NCBI GenBank assembly: GCA_033063855.1
Contig: CP093829.1
Coordinates: forward strand, 3,544,243-3,608,242
Length of the DNA stretch: 64,000 nucleotides
From: Smittia aterrima
Taxonomy: Eukaryota; Arthropoda; Insecta; Diptera; Chironomidae
Direction of reading: 5' to 3'
In this document: one piece after another, positions 44,400-55,158 of the stretch
Numbering within the stretch: the first letter of the stretch is position 1
Layout of the letters: each line of letters opens with the position of its first letter
The notes under the pieces: generated by a model
The model's database searches: none
Told to the model about the DNA's origin: nothing
Seen by the model: only the letters and a program-made list of their open reading frames with translations
Position numbers and translations under genes: made by a program

Positions 44400-45273
44400 A
44401 TATATTATATAATATATATATAATAAACTCTCCATCGGGTTTAAATTCAACTTCGTTTTTTTTCTTATCTTTGAGAGGGATTTGATTCCATAAATCATCG
44501 TTATCTGACCATGCTCCAGTCCATTCGACGCTTCCCCAAGGATTTCTCAAACGTAGCAACTGAATTTTTTCTGAAGTTCTTGTAGTTGCAACCCACGTAT
44601 GTGTGACTGTGTAAGAGTGGCCTCGGATTAAATTTTCACGTGTAACCTCTTCTCTTTTCTGTGGAATATCATCAATTGCACAACTTATGAGTGAGGTGCT
44701 AATCCGCTTTTGAATCAAGTCGAATAAATTTGGATTCGCTAATATAATATATATATAATATACATATAATATAATATATATTATATAATATATATATAAT
44801 AAACTCTCCATCGGGTTTAAATTCAACTTCGTTTTTTTTCTTATCTTTGAGAGGGATTTGATTCCATAAATCATCGTTATCTGACCATGCTCCAGTCCAT
44901 TCGACGCTTCCCCAAGGATTTCTCAAACGTAGCAACTGAATTTTTTCTGAAGTTCTTGTAGTTGCAACCCACGTATGTGTGACTGTGTAAGAGTGGCCTC
45001 GGATTAAATTTTCACGTGTAACCTCTTCTCTTTTCTGTGGAATATCATCAATTGCACAACTTATGAGTGAGGTGCTAATCCGCTTTTGAATCAAGTCGAA
45101 TAAATTTGGATTCGCTTCGTTCTTCAAATAATAGCTTGATGATCTTCTTCCAGTTAAGCATTTGGCAGCAGTTGAAAAATATCCTCCATCAATATTTTGG
45201 TAGCCTCCGAAAACTTTCGCGTATGCCTTTTCTAGCAGGGCAAACCAAAACACGTTTTGGTCTGCCATTTTTC
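44400..45273 (-). repeat. Inverted arm: two calpain fragment units in opposite orientation
   Basis: Reverse complement of the left array: unit starts (GGATTCGC when read on plus) at 44739 and 45115. It continues to 45273 with the inverse of 42711-42868 (MADQNVFWFALLEKAYAK). With 42711-44345 it forms a large imperfect palindrome whose centre is the TA-rich stretch around 44340-44420. The left arm has four units and the right arm two. Confidence 0.92.
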
Positions 45274-46610
45274 AGAAATCCTCAATTTTTGTTTGACACA
45301 GATAGAGATAATAAAGCTTACTACAGCATTTAGCGCAAACTAAGTTTTTATTGAAAAAAGATGGAAATCACATAATAAGTAGCAGAAAAGAATTTGCTCC
45401 TATCGAAAAAAATCATAGAATTTTTTTTTTTCGATAGCAGAAATTTTTTTTTCGATAGTAGAAAAGAATTTTTTTTCGATGTTACTCGCCCCTTGTGAAA
45501 AACATAAAAATTGTTTTTCCTGAGAATCGTGAGTTCTCTCCGGAAGATTACGATTCATTAATGAAAAGCTCGAGACGATATCAGAACATTCAAGTCGGAC
45601 AAGACTTCGATTCAGATGAAGATAAAGAAAATGACTTTCCTAGTCCAGAAGAACGAGAAGAAATGAATGAAAGAGTGGCAAAAGTCAAAGTCTTCATTTC
45701 TCCTTTTCAACTTTATTTTATTCATAAGAGCAGTCACGAGTGGAAAAATGTTTCACTCAATGATAAATATTTTAGCAGAAAACATTGTTTAGATATTTGG
45801 AACATATTCTCATCAATCGAATCATCAGTTGAAAGTCTTTCTGTCATCGGCAAAGATAGATTTCCATTCGATAGTTCATATTTAGAGTTTGAACCTTTAA
45901 AAGTTTTGGAATTTCCAAAATTAAAACAATTGAAATTGCGTCTTTTCCGTGGTTCAATCATGAACAAAGTTTACGGGAGATTTTTGGCAAATTCTGTTGC
46001 AATCGAAAAACTTGAGATTGATTATTGTGATGAACTTCTTAACGATGGACTTTTTAGACAAATCCTCGAAAACTCAAACGAACTAAAAAGTCTTACACTC
46101 AAATCTAGATACGTTTATCTCATGTTCGAAGAAGACCAATGGAAGCGAGTACAATTTAAGCTAAAGAGTTTGACAGTTCATTATAAATCATGCATGGAAC
46201 TCGGTTCCGATCTTCCCGGTTTCCTCAAACTCCAAAGAAATCATCTCGAACATTTGAAGTTAGAAGAATGCCACTCCAAAGATACTTTCGACGAGATAAT
46301 GAAATTACCAAAACTCAAGACTCTTAGCCTTCGAACTTGGAGGTGGAGAGAGTTTGAAGTTGCAAATAAAATATCCACTTCAATTACTGAATTGAGATTA
46401 ACGGACACGGTCGAACCTCTAAAACTTAAAACTTTTTTGGAGTTAATGCCGAATGTGACAAGACTTGACCCTTTCGTAATCGACGAGGAAACGATTGAAA
46501 TGTTGTTATCAATGAACAGAAAGTTTGAAGATATAAAAATTCGCCGCATGGATAAACGAGTAAAGTCTTTGAGTATCTTTCAAAAGATTGCTTGTCTTTT
46601 AATTCAATGA

Positions 46611-48609
46611 AATTATGTAAATTGTTTCTTCAAAAACTTTCTGAAATAAATATTTTTGCTTTATAATTAGAGAAAACTGGAGTTTTTACTTTTGAAATTA
46701 ATTTTACAAAAGGCAAACAAATTTTTCTTTAGATTCTGATTCAAGGACGGGAGTCACTTAACAGAGCAGTTGATCAAACAGTCCATTAGCAAAAGAAGCA
46801 TCAACGCGGAACTGAAGACTTCATACTCGTACCGAACGAAGAGACGGTGGCAAGATAAACAGCAAGCGCCAGACCAAAATCATTTTCATTCAAAAAAAAT
46901 TATGATGAGATGAAAAACGGTTGGGAAACGGAGAAGCTTCAATTAGAAAGAGATTTCAGTTGATGAAACAAATTTTGACGATATCTCAGCTGCTTGTTCA
47001 CTGAATCGTTCTAAGTTGGTTTGAAGTCGAGTGATAAATCTAAATATCCGTCATAACTCGAGCAGCTCATTCCATGCTCACTCTCAAGGCATAGATAACA
47101 ACATAACACTTTAATTGCTTTAAAGACATTCCTGTCAATTCTCTTGAGCAGTGGACTAAATTTTCAATGGCACACAAAAGGAAATAACTCAAAATTGCAT
47201 AAATGGATCAAGACCGACAATAATATTCACATCTCAATTATATTTCGAAATCTACCTTGTATCACAAAAAGACTGACTAAAAGTCTCAAAGCGGTGGAAG
47301 AATTTTATGCAACTTGGAAAATTAAAATTAATAGCTCCAAGACTGAATTTATCATGTTCTCTAAATCGAGAAAGCTCATCAACCGAACGAAAACTGAAGA
47401 GAAGTTGACGATGTGAAATTCAAGTGGAATAACTCAGTGAGATATCTGGGAGTTCATTTGGATAACATTCTGAACTATAAAACCCACATAGAAACTGTAA
47501 TTGCAAAAGCAAAAAAGATGATGTCTATACTGTTCTGTCTCTTAAAAAGAAATAGCGATTTGTCGGAGCGTACCAATGGTATGCGCGTTCTATAAAACAT
47601 ACATTCGGCCGATTCATCACCACCAAATTATCCATCAGATGATGTTCTGTTGTTATGCACAATTTGCTCCGTTAGAACTTATTACAGAAAATTGCAACCG
47701 TTTCGTGCAAAACAAATGTTTGTAAATGGCTCTTCATTGTGATCATCTACACGGAATGACCGATCTCCATTTATCAAGCAGTTATTCTCGACAATTGATT
47801 TTCATTCAAAACTAATGGCCGATCGATTCTGTTATGATGAAGTAATTGATCACGACTTTATTCTCATTAACAAACTCGCAGATTATGCATCTACTGTGAA
47901 TCCTTGAGCGATTTGCATAAATGGTGCAATGTTGAACATTTCGCGAAGGTTTCAATTAGCCGAATAAATTTATTCTAATAATGCAATTAACTGTTCTCGC
48001 GTTCCATCACAGAAGTACCCCAAATTTAATTTATTTAACTTTCTTCGACATGAAAGACCCGTTACGATCATTCACGACTGAAAAATAACAAGATTATACA
48101 TCAAAAAACATTGAGTTCAATCACATTTGATTTAATTTAATTACCTTAACTCATATCACATCAAATGAAGCGCTTTATTGATGTTCTACAACTCTGGTAA
48201 AAAATATGTTACAGTTTAAGATAACCACCCAGTATAACTGTACAAAAATAGTTAAGCAGTCTCAAATGATTTTTTTAAAGAAAATGACCCGACTTTGAAG
48301 ACCACTTGCGCAATCAGTATTGGATAAAATATATTTTCCTTAGATTTCAAGAATCATGAAACTATCAAATAATAAATTATCAAAAGAGCGAAATGAATTA
48401 AGATATTTTATTAAATCCTTTGCTCGATGATATAGATTTAAGACAGCAAGCTGACAACATACAAACGAAGGATTCGAGAACTGAAACATTTTCTTTTGTG
48501 TTTCTGATCAATTTTTAACCACGATATTGCATCTGACTCGGAACCCAGTCGATTATGCCTCGCTTTTTTCATTTTGTTTGATTAGTTGTAGTTTGAATTT
48601 TGTGATATG
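46611..48609. repeat. F-box spacer with LINE tail and mosaic sequence
   Basis: It starts as class I spacer, then at about 47240-47560 holds a jockey-like reverse-transcriptase tail (WKIKINSSKTEFIMFSKSRK, then SVRYLGVHLDNILNYKTHI). From about 47560 to 48400 the sequence alternates in blocks of roughly 10-40 bases between class I spacer (as at 34400-34920) and LINE tail (as at 60420-60760), then foldback-arm-like sequence. No intact gene. Confidence 0.7.
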
Positions 48610-48799
48610 CGTAGATGTGATTCGAAAATCAGGATTGTCTTATTAGAATTCAAGTGAAAAAGTTAATAAAAGGAAAACTTTGCCAGCATTCGAATTATTT
48701 CGCTTTCAACATTCGAAAAGGTAAGAGTCGCTTTCTTGAAGTTTCCATAAATATTTTCACATTTATTTCAATTTTATTTGTTTTTAGATAAATATTAAG

Positions 48800-50194
48800 A
48801 TGAACGAAAGCTCAACATCAGCAGCAAATAGTAAAGCGTCATCGAAACGAAATATTTCCACAGCGTTTCCGATCGATGAGAGCAAGCCAGCGAAGGAAAC
48901 AAAAATAGAAATTTCAAATGAAGAACGTGAGAAAAAACTGATCGAATTATCGGAAGTGACAATGAATAACTTGGATATTTTGGAATATTTCTCACGATTT
49001 CTCGGCATTCCTGAGATGATCTTTAAACATTTCAACGGCAAAGAATTGGTAAATCTTTCTGAAGTCTGTCCAAGTTGGTACAATTTCATCGCTTCTTCGA
49101 AAGTTCTAATGAAAGACATAAAAATTGTTTTTAGAGAAAATCGCGAGTTCTCTCCGGAAGATTACGAGTTACTAGTGAATAGCTCGAGACGATATCAGAA
49201 CATTCAAGTCGGACAAGATTTTGATTCAGATGATGATAATGACTATCTATATATGAAAGAACGAGGAGAAATGAACGAAAGAGTGTCAAAAGTCAAAATA
49301 TTCATTTCGCCGTTGCAACTTGATTTTATTCATAAAAGCAGTCACGAGTGGAAAAACGTTTCACTCAATGATAAATATTTTAGCAGAAAACAAAGTTTAG
49401 ATATTTGGAACATATTCTCATCAATCGAATCATCAGTTGAAAGTCTCTCTGTCATCAGCAGAGATAGATTTCCATTCGATAGTTCATTTTTAGAGTTTGA
49501 ACCTTTAAAAGTTTTGGAATTTCCAAAATTAAAACAATTGAAATTGCGTCTTTTCCGTGGTTCAATCATGAACAAAGTTTACGGGAGATTTTTGGCAAAT
49601 TCTGTTGCAATCGAAGAACTTGAGATTGATTATTGTTATGAATTTCTTAACACTCATATTTTTAGACAAATCCTCGAAAACTCCAACGACCTAAAAATTC
49701 TTAAGCTCAAATCTAGACACATTTATTTCATGTTCGAAGAAGACCAATGGAAGCGAGTACAATTTAAGCTGAAGAGTTTGACAGTTCATTATAAAACAGG
49801 CTTGGCACTCGATCTTCCGGGTTTCCTCAAACTCCAAAGAAATCATCTCGAACATTTGAAGTTAGAAGAATGCCACCACAAAGATACTTTCGACGAGATA
49901 ATGAAATTACCAAAACTCAAGACTCTTAGCCTTCGAACTCAGAGTTGGAGAAAATTTGAAGTTGCAAATAAAATATCCACTTCAATTACTGAATTGAGAT
50001 TAACGGACAGGGTCGAACCTCTAAGACTTAAAACTTTCTTGGAGTTAATGCCGAATGTGAAAAGACTTGACCTTTTCGTAATCAACGAAGAAATAATTGA
50101 AATATTGTTATCAATGAACAGAAAGTTTGAAGATATAAAAGTTCGCCGCAGGGAAGAACCAGTAAAGCCGATTGATTGTCTTTTAATACAATGA
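48800..50194 (+). CDS. F-box/LRR protein, array copy 5
   Basis: 464 aa, intact. The start MNESSTSAANSKASSKRNIS follows the spliced 5' module. F-box residues differ slightly from copy 1 (FKHFNGKELVNLSEVCPSWY). The central part is copy-1-like, while the segment around CYEFLNTHIFRQIL and HIYFMFEEDQW is distinctive, so changes cluster in the LRR region thought to contact substrates. The C-terminus PVKPIDCLLIQ and 3' spacer are class I. Confidence 0.84.
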   Translation: MNESSTSAANSKASSKRNISTAFPIDESKPAKETKIEISNEEREKKLIELSEVTMNNLDILEYFSRFLGIPEMIFKHFNGKELVNLSEVCPSWYNFIASSKVLMKDIKIVFRENREFSPEDYELLVNSSRRYQNIQVGQDFDSDDDNDYLYMKERGEMNERVSKVKIFISPLQLDFIHKSSHEWKNVSLNDKYFSRKQSLDIWNIFSSIESSVESLSVISRDRFPFDSSFLEFEPLKVLEFPKLKQLKLRLFRGSIMNKVYGRFLANSVAIEELEIDYCYEFLNTHIFRQILENSNDLKILKLKSRHIYFMFEEDQWKRVQFKLKSLTVHYKTGLALDLPGFLKLQRNHLEHLKLEECHHKDTFDEIMKLPKLKTLSLRTQSWRKFEVANKISTSITELRLTDRVEPLRLKTFLELMPNVKRLDLFVINEEIIEILLSMNRKFEDIKVRRREEPVKPIDCLLIQ

Positions 50195-50740
50195 AATTAT
50201 GTAAAATGTTTTTTCAAAAACTTCTAGAAATAAATTTTTCGCTTCATAATTAGAGAAAACTGGAGTTTTTAAATTTTACGAAAGTTAAACAAATTTTATC
50301 TTTAGATTCTGATTCAAGGACGGGAGTCACTTAACAGAGCAGTTGATCAAACAGTCTATTAGAAAAAGAAGCATCAGCGCGGAACTGAAGACTTCATACT
50401 CGTACCGAACGAAGAGACGGTGGCAAGATAAACAGCAAGCGCCAGACCAAAAGCATTTTCATTCAAAAAAAATTATGATGAGAGATGAAAAACGGTTGGG
50501 AAACGGAGAAGCTTCAATTAAAATTCAATTTCAAAGAGATTTCAGTTGATGAAACATATTTTGACGATGTCTCAGCTGCTTGTTCACTGAATCGTCCTAA
50601 GTTGGTTTGAAGTCGAGTGATAAATCTAATTATCCGTCATAACTCGAGCACCTCATTCCATGCTCACATTTTCAATAGCACACAAAAGGGAATCAATCAA
50701 AATTGCATAATTGGACCAAGCCCGACAATATTATTCACGT
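50195..50740. repeat. F-box 3' spacer class I, shortened
   Basis: Begins like 33434 but lacks about 80 bp near 50666. It then runs at about 50740 into Rpt4-derived sequence. No gene. Confidence 0.6.
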
Positions 50741-51573
50741 TCCAAGGTCATTGAACTTCCACTTTTGAATCCAGAGCTGTTTTTGCGTGTCGGAATCACT
50801 CCACCAAAAGGCTGCTTACCTCAGTGGTCTTTCACCGGGAACTGGAAAACTTCATTTGAGCGATCGTGCAGTGTGACTTCCCAACTTGATGGAACCAAAT
50901 CATTCTTTGAAGGTTAGTTTCAAGCGCTATTGTCGACAAGTATATCGGAGAATCGGCTCGTTTGATTCGTGAAATGTTTAACTATGCTCGTGATCATCAA
51001 CCTTGCATTATCTTCATGGATGAGATCGATGCCAGATTGAGGCAAGACGTTTGAACTCAGAGTGGGAACTGCTGGCATGCATGATCCGTGAAATTCAACG
51101 TACTTTGATGGAGTTGCTCAATCAGATGGACGGCTTCGACTCTTTGGGACAAGTTAAGATGATCATGACAACAAATCGACCAGACACATTGGATCCTGCA
51201 TTGTTGCGACCTGGTCGCTTGGATCGTAAAATTGAGATTCCTCTGCCCAACGAGCAAGCTCGACTTGAGATTCTCAAAATCCACGCTGGGCCCATTGCAA
51301 AACATGGAGAGGTTGATTATGAAGCAGTTGTCAAACTCTCAGATAACTTCAACGGAGCCGATTTGCGAAATGTTTGCACAGAAGCTGGTTTGTTCGCTAT
51401 TCGGTAAGTTGTAAATTAATATCATTTTGTCAATTTTTTTTAACAAATATATTTTTTGTAGCTCTGAACGAGAATACGTGGTTCAAGAAGATTTCATGAA
51501 AGCAGTTCGAAAGGTTTCCGACAACAAGAAGTTGGAGAGCAAGCTCGACTATAAACCACAAATGGAGATCTAA
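50741..51573 (+). pseudogene. Disrupted 5'-truncated Rpt4 copy, mosaic with spacer sequence
   Basis: Starts at the Rpt4 codon run VIELPLLNPELFLRVGITPP and ends with the last Rpt4 exon (about 51462-51573), keeping the last intron. Walker A is destroyed (PKGCLPQWSFTGNWKTS in place of the P-loop) and the Walker B neighbourhood is broken after MDEIDA. In both damaged stretches the foreign bases match the class I spacer (for example ATTTGAGCGATC and GGAACTGCTGGCATGCATGA). From about 51090 to 51407 the AAA sequence is intact. The last codons are altered to KPQMEI. It cannot encode a working ATPase. Confidence 0.88.
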
Positions 51574-52110
51574 AGTCTCTTCTAATTTACAAGTTACGAT
51601 CATTCACGACTGAGAACTTAAGTTATTGGGGAAATTGCGAAAATCCCTGAGTTCAATCACACCTTTGTCTTTGTTTAATTACCTGCCCTAATTCTCTTAT
51701 TGCACATCAAATGAACAGTCTGGCTCAAGATTGTGTTCTACAGAATGCGGACATAAAATTAAAGAACTTGGAAGATTTATTGATAAAAGAATCAAGCACA
51801 AATCATACTCGTCGTCGAAACTCCGACTCCTTCCATCAAGAACGTTGATGACGACACAGAGAGACACAAGCAAATATTTTTTAATGTTTTCCAACGAAAA
51901 TATGTAATAATAAATTTTCAAAAGTTTAGCGAATCTTGAATTACGTAGTTTTAAAATAAATCAGTTTTAATCAATGCGTCATTTTTGTTTAATTCATTGA
52001 AGAATTCTGGTTTGAATATTTTTAAGTAAAATGTGAAATATCCTATTCGACGAATGATACGCGTAGTCTGCACTAATTTCATTTTAAACAAAATATCAAA
52101 CTTGTTTTAT
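51574..52110. repeat. Mosaic spacer: Rpt4 3' flank alternating with class I spacer
   Basis: Short blocks of Rpt4 3' flank (CAGTCTGGCTCAAGAT, GCGGACATAAA) alternate with class I or foldback-arm sequence (TTACCTGCCCTA, GATTGTGTTCTACA, AAAGAATCAAGCACAAAT) in matching order. It ends at the next F-box promoter module. No gene. Confidence 0.7.
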
Positions 52111-52296
52111 TTGAAGGCGTTAGTTGTGATTCGAAAATCAGGATTGTCTTATTAGAATTTAAATGAAAAAGTTGATAAAAGGAAAATTTTGCCAGCATTC
52201 GAATTATTTCGCTTTCAACATTCGAAAAGGTAAGAGTCGCTTTCTTGAAGTTACAAAATTAATTTCAATTTTATTTGTTTTTAGATAAATATTAAG

Positions 52297-53694
52297 ATGA
52301 ACCAAAGCTCAACATCAGCCGCAAATAGTAAAGCGTCATCGAAAGGAAATATTTCCACAGCGTTTTCGATCGATGAGAGCAAGCCAGCGAAGAAAATTAA
52401 AATAGAAATTTCAAATGAGGAAAAAATGATCGAATTATCGGAAGTGACGAAGAACAACGTGGATCCTTTGGAATATTTCTCACGATTTCTTGGAATTCCT
52501 GAGATGATCTTTAAACATTTCAACGGTAAAGATTTGTTAAATCTTTCTGAAGTCTCCCCAAGTTGGCACAATTTCATCGCTTCTTCGAAAGTTCTGATGA
52601 AAAACATAAAAATTGTTTTTCGTGAGAATCGTGAGTTCTCTCCGGATGATTACGAGTTACTAGTGAAAAGCTCGAGACGATATCAGAACATTCAAGTCGG
52701 ACAAGACTTCGATTCAGATGAAGATAAAGAAAATGACATTCCAAGTCCAAAAGAACAAGAACAAATGAATGAAAGAGTGTCAAAAGTCAAAATCTTCATT
52801 TCGCCGTTGCAACTTGATTTTATTCATAAGAGCAGTCACGAGTGGAAAAACGTTTCTCTCAATGATAAATATTTTAGCAGAAAACATTGTTTAGATATTT
52901 GGAACATATTCTCATCAATCGAATCATCAGTTGAAAGTCTTTCTGTCATCAGCAGAGATAGATTTCCATTCGAAGGTTCATATTTAAAGTTTGAACCTTT
53001 AAAAGTTTTACAGTTTCCAAAATTGAAACAATTGAAATTGCGCCTTTTCAATGACTCAATCATGAACAAAGTTTACGGGAGATTTTTATCGAACTCTGTT
53101 GCAATCAAAGAACTTGAGATTGATTATTGTGATGAACTTCTTAACGATGGACTTTTTAGACAAATCCTCGAAAACTCAAAAGAGCTTAAAAGTCTTACAC
53201 TCAAAACTAGACTCGTTTATTGCATGTTCGAAGAAGAACAATGGAAGCGAGTACAATTTAAGCTGAAGAGTTTGACAGTTCATCGTAAATCAGGCTTGGA
53301 ACTCGGTTCCGATCTTCCGGGTTTCCTCAAACTCCAAAGAAATCATCTCGAACATTTGAAGTTAGAAGAATGCCACTCCAAAGATACTTTCGACGAGATA
53401 ATGAAATTACCAAAACTCAAGACTCTTAGCCTTCGAACTTGGAGGTGGAGAGAATTTGAAGTTGCAAATAAAATATCCACTTCAATTACTGAATTGAGAT
53501 TAACGGACAGGGTCGAACCTCTAAAACTTAAAACTTTCTTGGAGTTAATGCCGAATGTGAAAAGACTTGACCTTTTCGTAATCAACGAAGAAATAATTGA
53601 AATATTGTTATCAATGAACAGAAAGTTTGAAGATATAAGAGTTCGCTGCATGGAAGAACCAGTAAGGTCGATTGATTGTCTTTTAATTCAATGA
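52297..53694 (+). CDS. F-box/LRR protein, array copy 6
   Basis: 465 aa, intact. F-box FKHFNGKDLLNLSEVSPSWH. The acidic segment is the longer type FDSDEDKENDIPSPKEQ. LRR variants include LRLFNDSIMNKVYGRFLS, ELLNDGLFRQIL and LRTWRWREFEV. C-terminus PVRSIDCLLIQ, class I. It shares blocks with copies 3, 4 and 8 in different combinations, consistent with exchange among copies. Confidence 0.84.
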   Translation: MNQSSTSAANSKASSKGNISTAFSIDESKPAKKIKIEISNEEKMIELSEVTKNNVDPLEYFSRFLGIPEMIFKHFNGKDLLNLSEVSPSWHNFIASSKVLMKNIKIVFRENREFSPDDYELLVKSSRRYQNIQVGQDFDSDEDKENDIPSPKEQEQMNERVSKVKIFISPLQLDFIHKSSHEWKNVSLNDKYFSRKHCLDIWNIFSSIESSVESLSVISRDRFPFEGSYLKFEPLKVLQFPKLKQLKLRLFNDSIMNKVYGRFLSNSVAIKELEIDYCDELLNDGLFRQILENSKELKSLTLKTRLVYCMFEEEQWKRVQFKLKSLTVHRKSGLELGSDLPGFLKLQRNHLEHLKLEECHSKDTFDEIMKLPKLKTLSLRTWRWREFEVANKISTSITELRLTDRVEPLKLKTFLELMPNVKRLDLFVINEEIIEILLSMNRKFEDIRVRCMEEPVRSIDCLLIQ

Positions 53695-55158
53695 AATTAT
53701 GTAAATTGTTTCTTCCCAAAACTTTCTGAAATAAACTTTTTTTGCTTTATAATTACAAAAAACTGGATTTTTTAATATTGAACAAATTTTTCTTTAGATT
53801 CTGATTCAAGGACTTGAGTCACTTAACAGAGCAGTTGATCAAACAGTCTATTAGCAAAAGAATCAACGCGGAACTGAAGACTTCATACTCGTACCGAACG
53901 AAGAGACGGTGGCAAGATAAACAGCAAGCGCCAGACCAAAAGCATTTTCATTCAAAAAAAAATTATGATGAGAGATGAAAAACGGTTGAGAAACGGAGAA
54001 GCTTCCATTAAAATTCAATTTCAAAGAGATTTCAGTTGATGAAACATATTTTGACGATGTCTCAGCTGCTTGTTCACTGAATCGTCCTAAGTTGGTTTGA
54101 AGTCGAGCGATAAATCTAATTATCCGTCATAACTCGAGCACCTCATTCCATGCTCACTCTCAAGGAATTTACACGACTAATACTTTAATTGCTTCAGAGA
54201 CATTCCTGTCAATTCTCTTGAGCTGTGGACTCAATTTTCAATAGCACACAAAAGGAAATAACTCAAAATTGCATAATTGGATCAAGCCCGACAATATTAT
54301 TCACGTCTCAATTATATTTCTTTCTTCTTTCTTTCTGAAAATTACATTTGAGCGATCTGAAAAGTGTGACTTCAAGAATGGAACGAAATCATTCTTAACC
54401 GTTAGCTTAGAAACCTAGTTTCGCGATGAAGAGAATTCGGGAAGTCTCCCGATGGAATCTCGTCTCACGCGAGTTGTGATCAAATAAATCACGTAATCAT
54501 AATCATAGTCGATCAAGATTCTATCCCAGATTCATGAGCAATTTGAACTTGGTGTGGGAACTGCTGGCATGCATGACCCGTCGAATCAACAAAACAAAGA
54601 AATTTTTCAATTTTGGGCAAAGTTGAAGTTTATGTAGAAGCGATTTGTCGGAGGCCAATGATGCGCGTTCTATTTTCGCCGTCATCACCACCAAATTATC
54701 CATCAGATGATGTTCTGTTGTTATGCTTTGCTCCGTTAGAAGTTCTTTCGAGAATTAACCGTTTCGTTCTGTTTTATTTTTTTGTAATCTTCATTGTGAT
54801 CATTGGCACGGTGACGATTATTTATCTTATCTCACTATTTTCCTCCTCTAATGGCGACAATATCTGTTATTATGAGTGTTGTGTACTTTTTTATTCATCG
54901 CAATTTGCATCTACTGTGTTATCTTGAGCGATTTGCATAAGAAATTTTTCGCAATGTTGAACATTTCGCGAAGGTTTCAATTAGCCGAATAAATTTATTC
55001 TAATAATGCAATTAACTGTTCTCGCGTTCCATCACAGAAGACCCCAAATGGAGATTTATTTACTTTCTTCGACTTGAGACCCGTTACGATCATTCACGAC
55101 TGAGAACTTCAGTTATTGGGGAAATTGCGAACATTGAGTTCTCACATTTGATTTAATT
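53695..55158. repeat. F-box 3' spacer class I, third long copy
   Basis: Closely matches 33434-34919 up to CACATTTGATTTAATTT at about 55158. No gene recognised. Confidence 0.65.

Larger units (their letters stand above)
41589..45495. mobile_element. Composite hAT-like element carrying calpain fragments
   Basis: Both ends carry the terminal inverted repeat CAAGGGGCGAGTAACATCG followed by A runs and ATCGAAAAAA-type subterminal repeats. It is flanked by the 8 bp target duplication TGAAAAAC. Parts: a core 41589-42307 (719 bp) that already has both TIRs; calpain-derived DNA 42308-45273; and 45274-45495, a 222 bp second copy of the core's right end (42086-42307). The base sequence right of 42307 (CAATATTT) does not match the left target repeat, so the whole 3.9 kb moved as one unit. 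Ends of the form CAAGG with 8 bp duplications suggest the hAT superfamily. The core has no recognisable transposase. Mobilisation would need an enzyme supplied from elsewhere. Confidence 0.85.
41277..46610 (+). pseudogene. F-box/LRR array copy 4, split by an inserted element
   Basis: The 5' part (41277-41588, 104 codons through the F-box) and the 3' part (45496-46610, LRR region to the stop) belong to one gene, interrupted by a 3.9 kb insertion. The break sits in the ...VLMKN/IKIVF segment. The target TGAAAAAC is present on both sides (41581-41588 and 45496-45503) and once in every uninterrupted paralog. Both halves are otherwise open. Reading on from the 5' half gives about 11 foreign residues and a stop at 41622. 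The 3' half has a longer C-terminus (KRVKSLSIFQKIACLLIQ) than its siblings. Confidence 0.9.
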
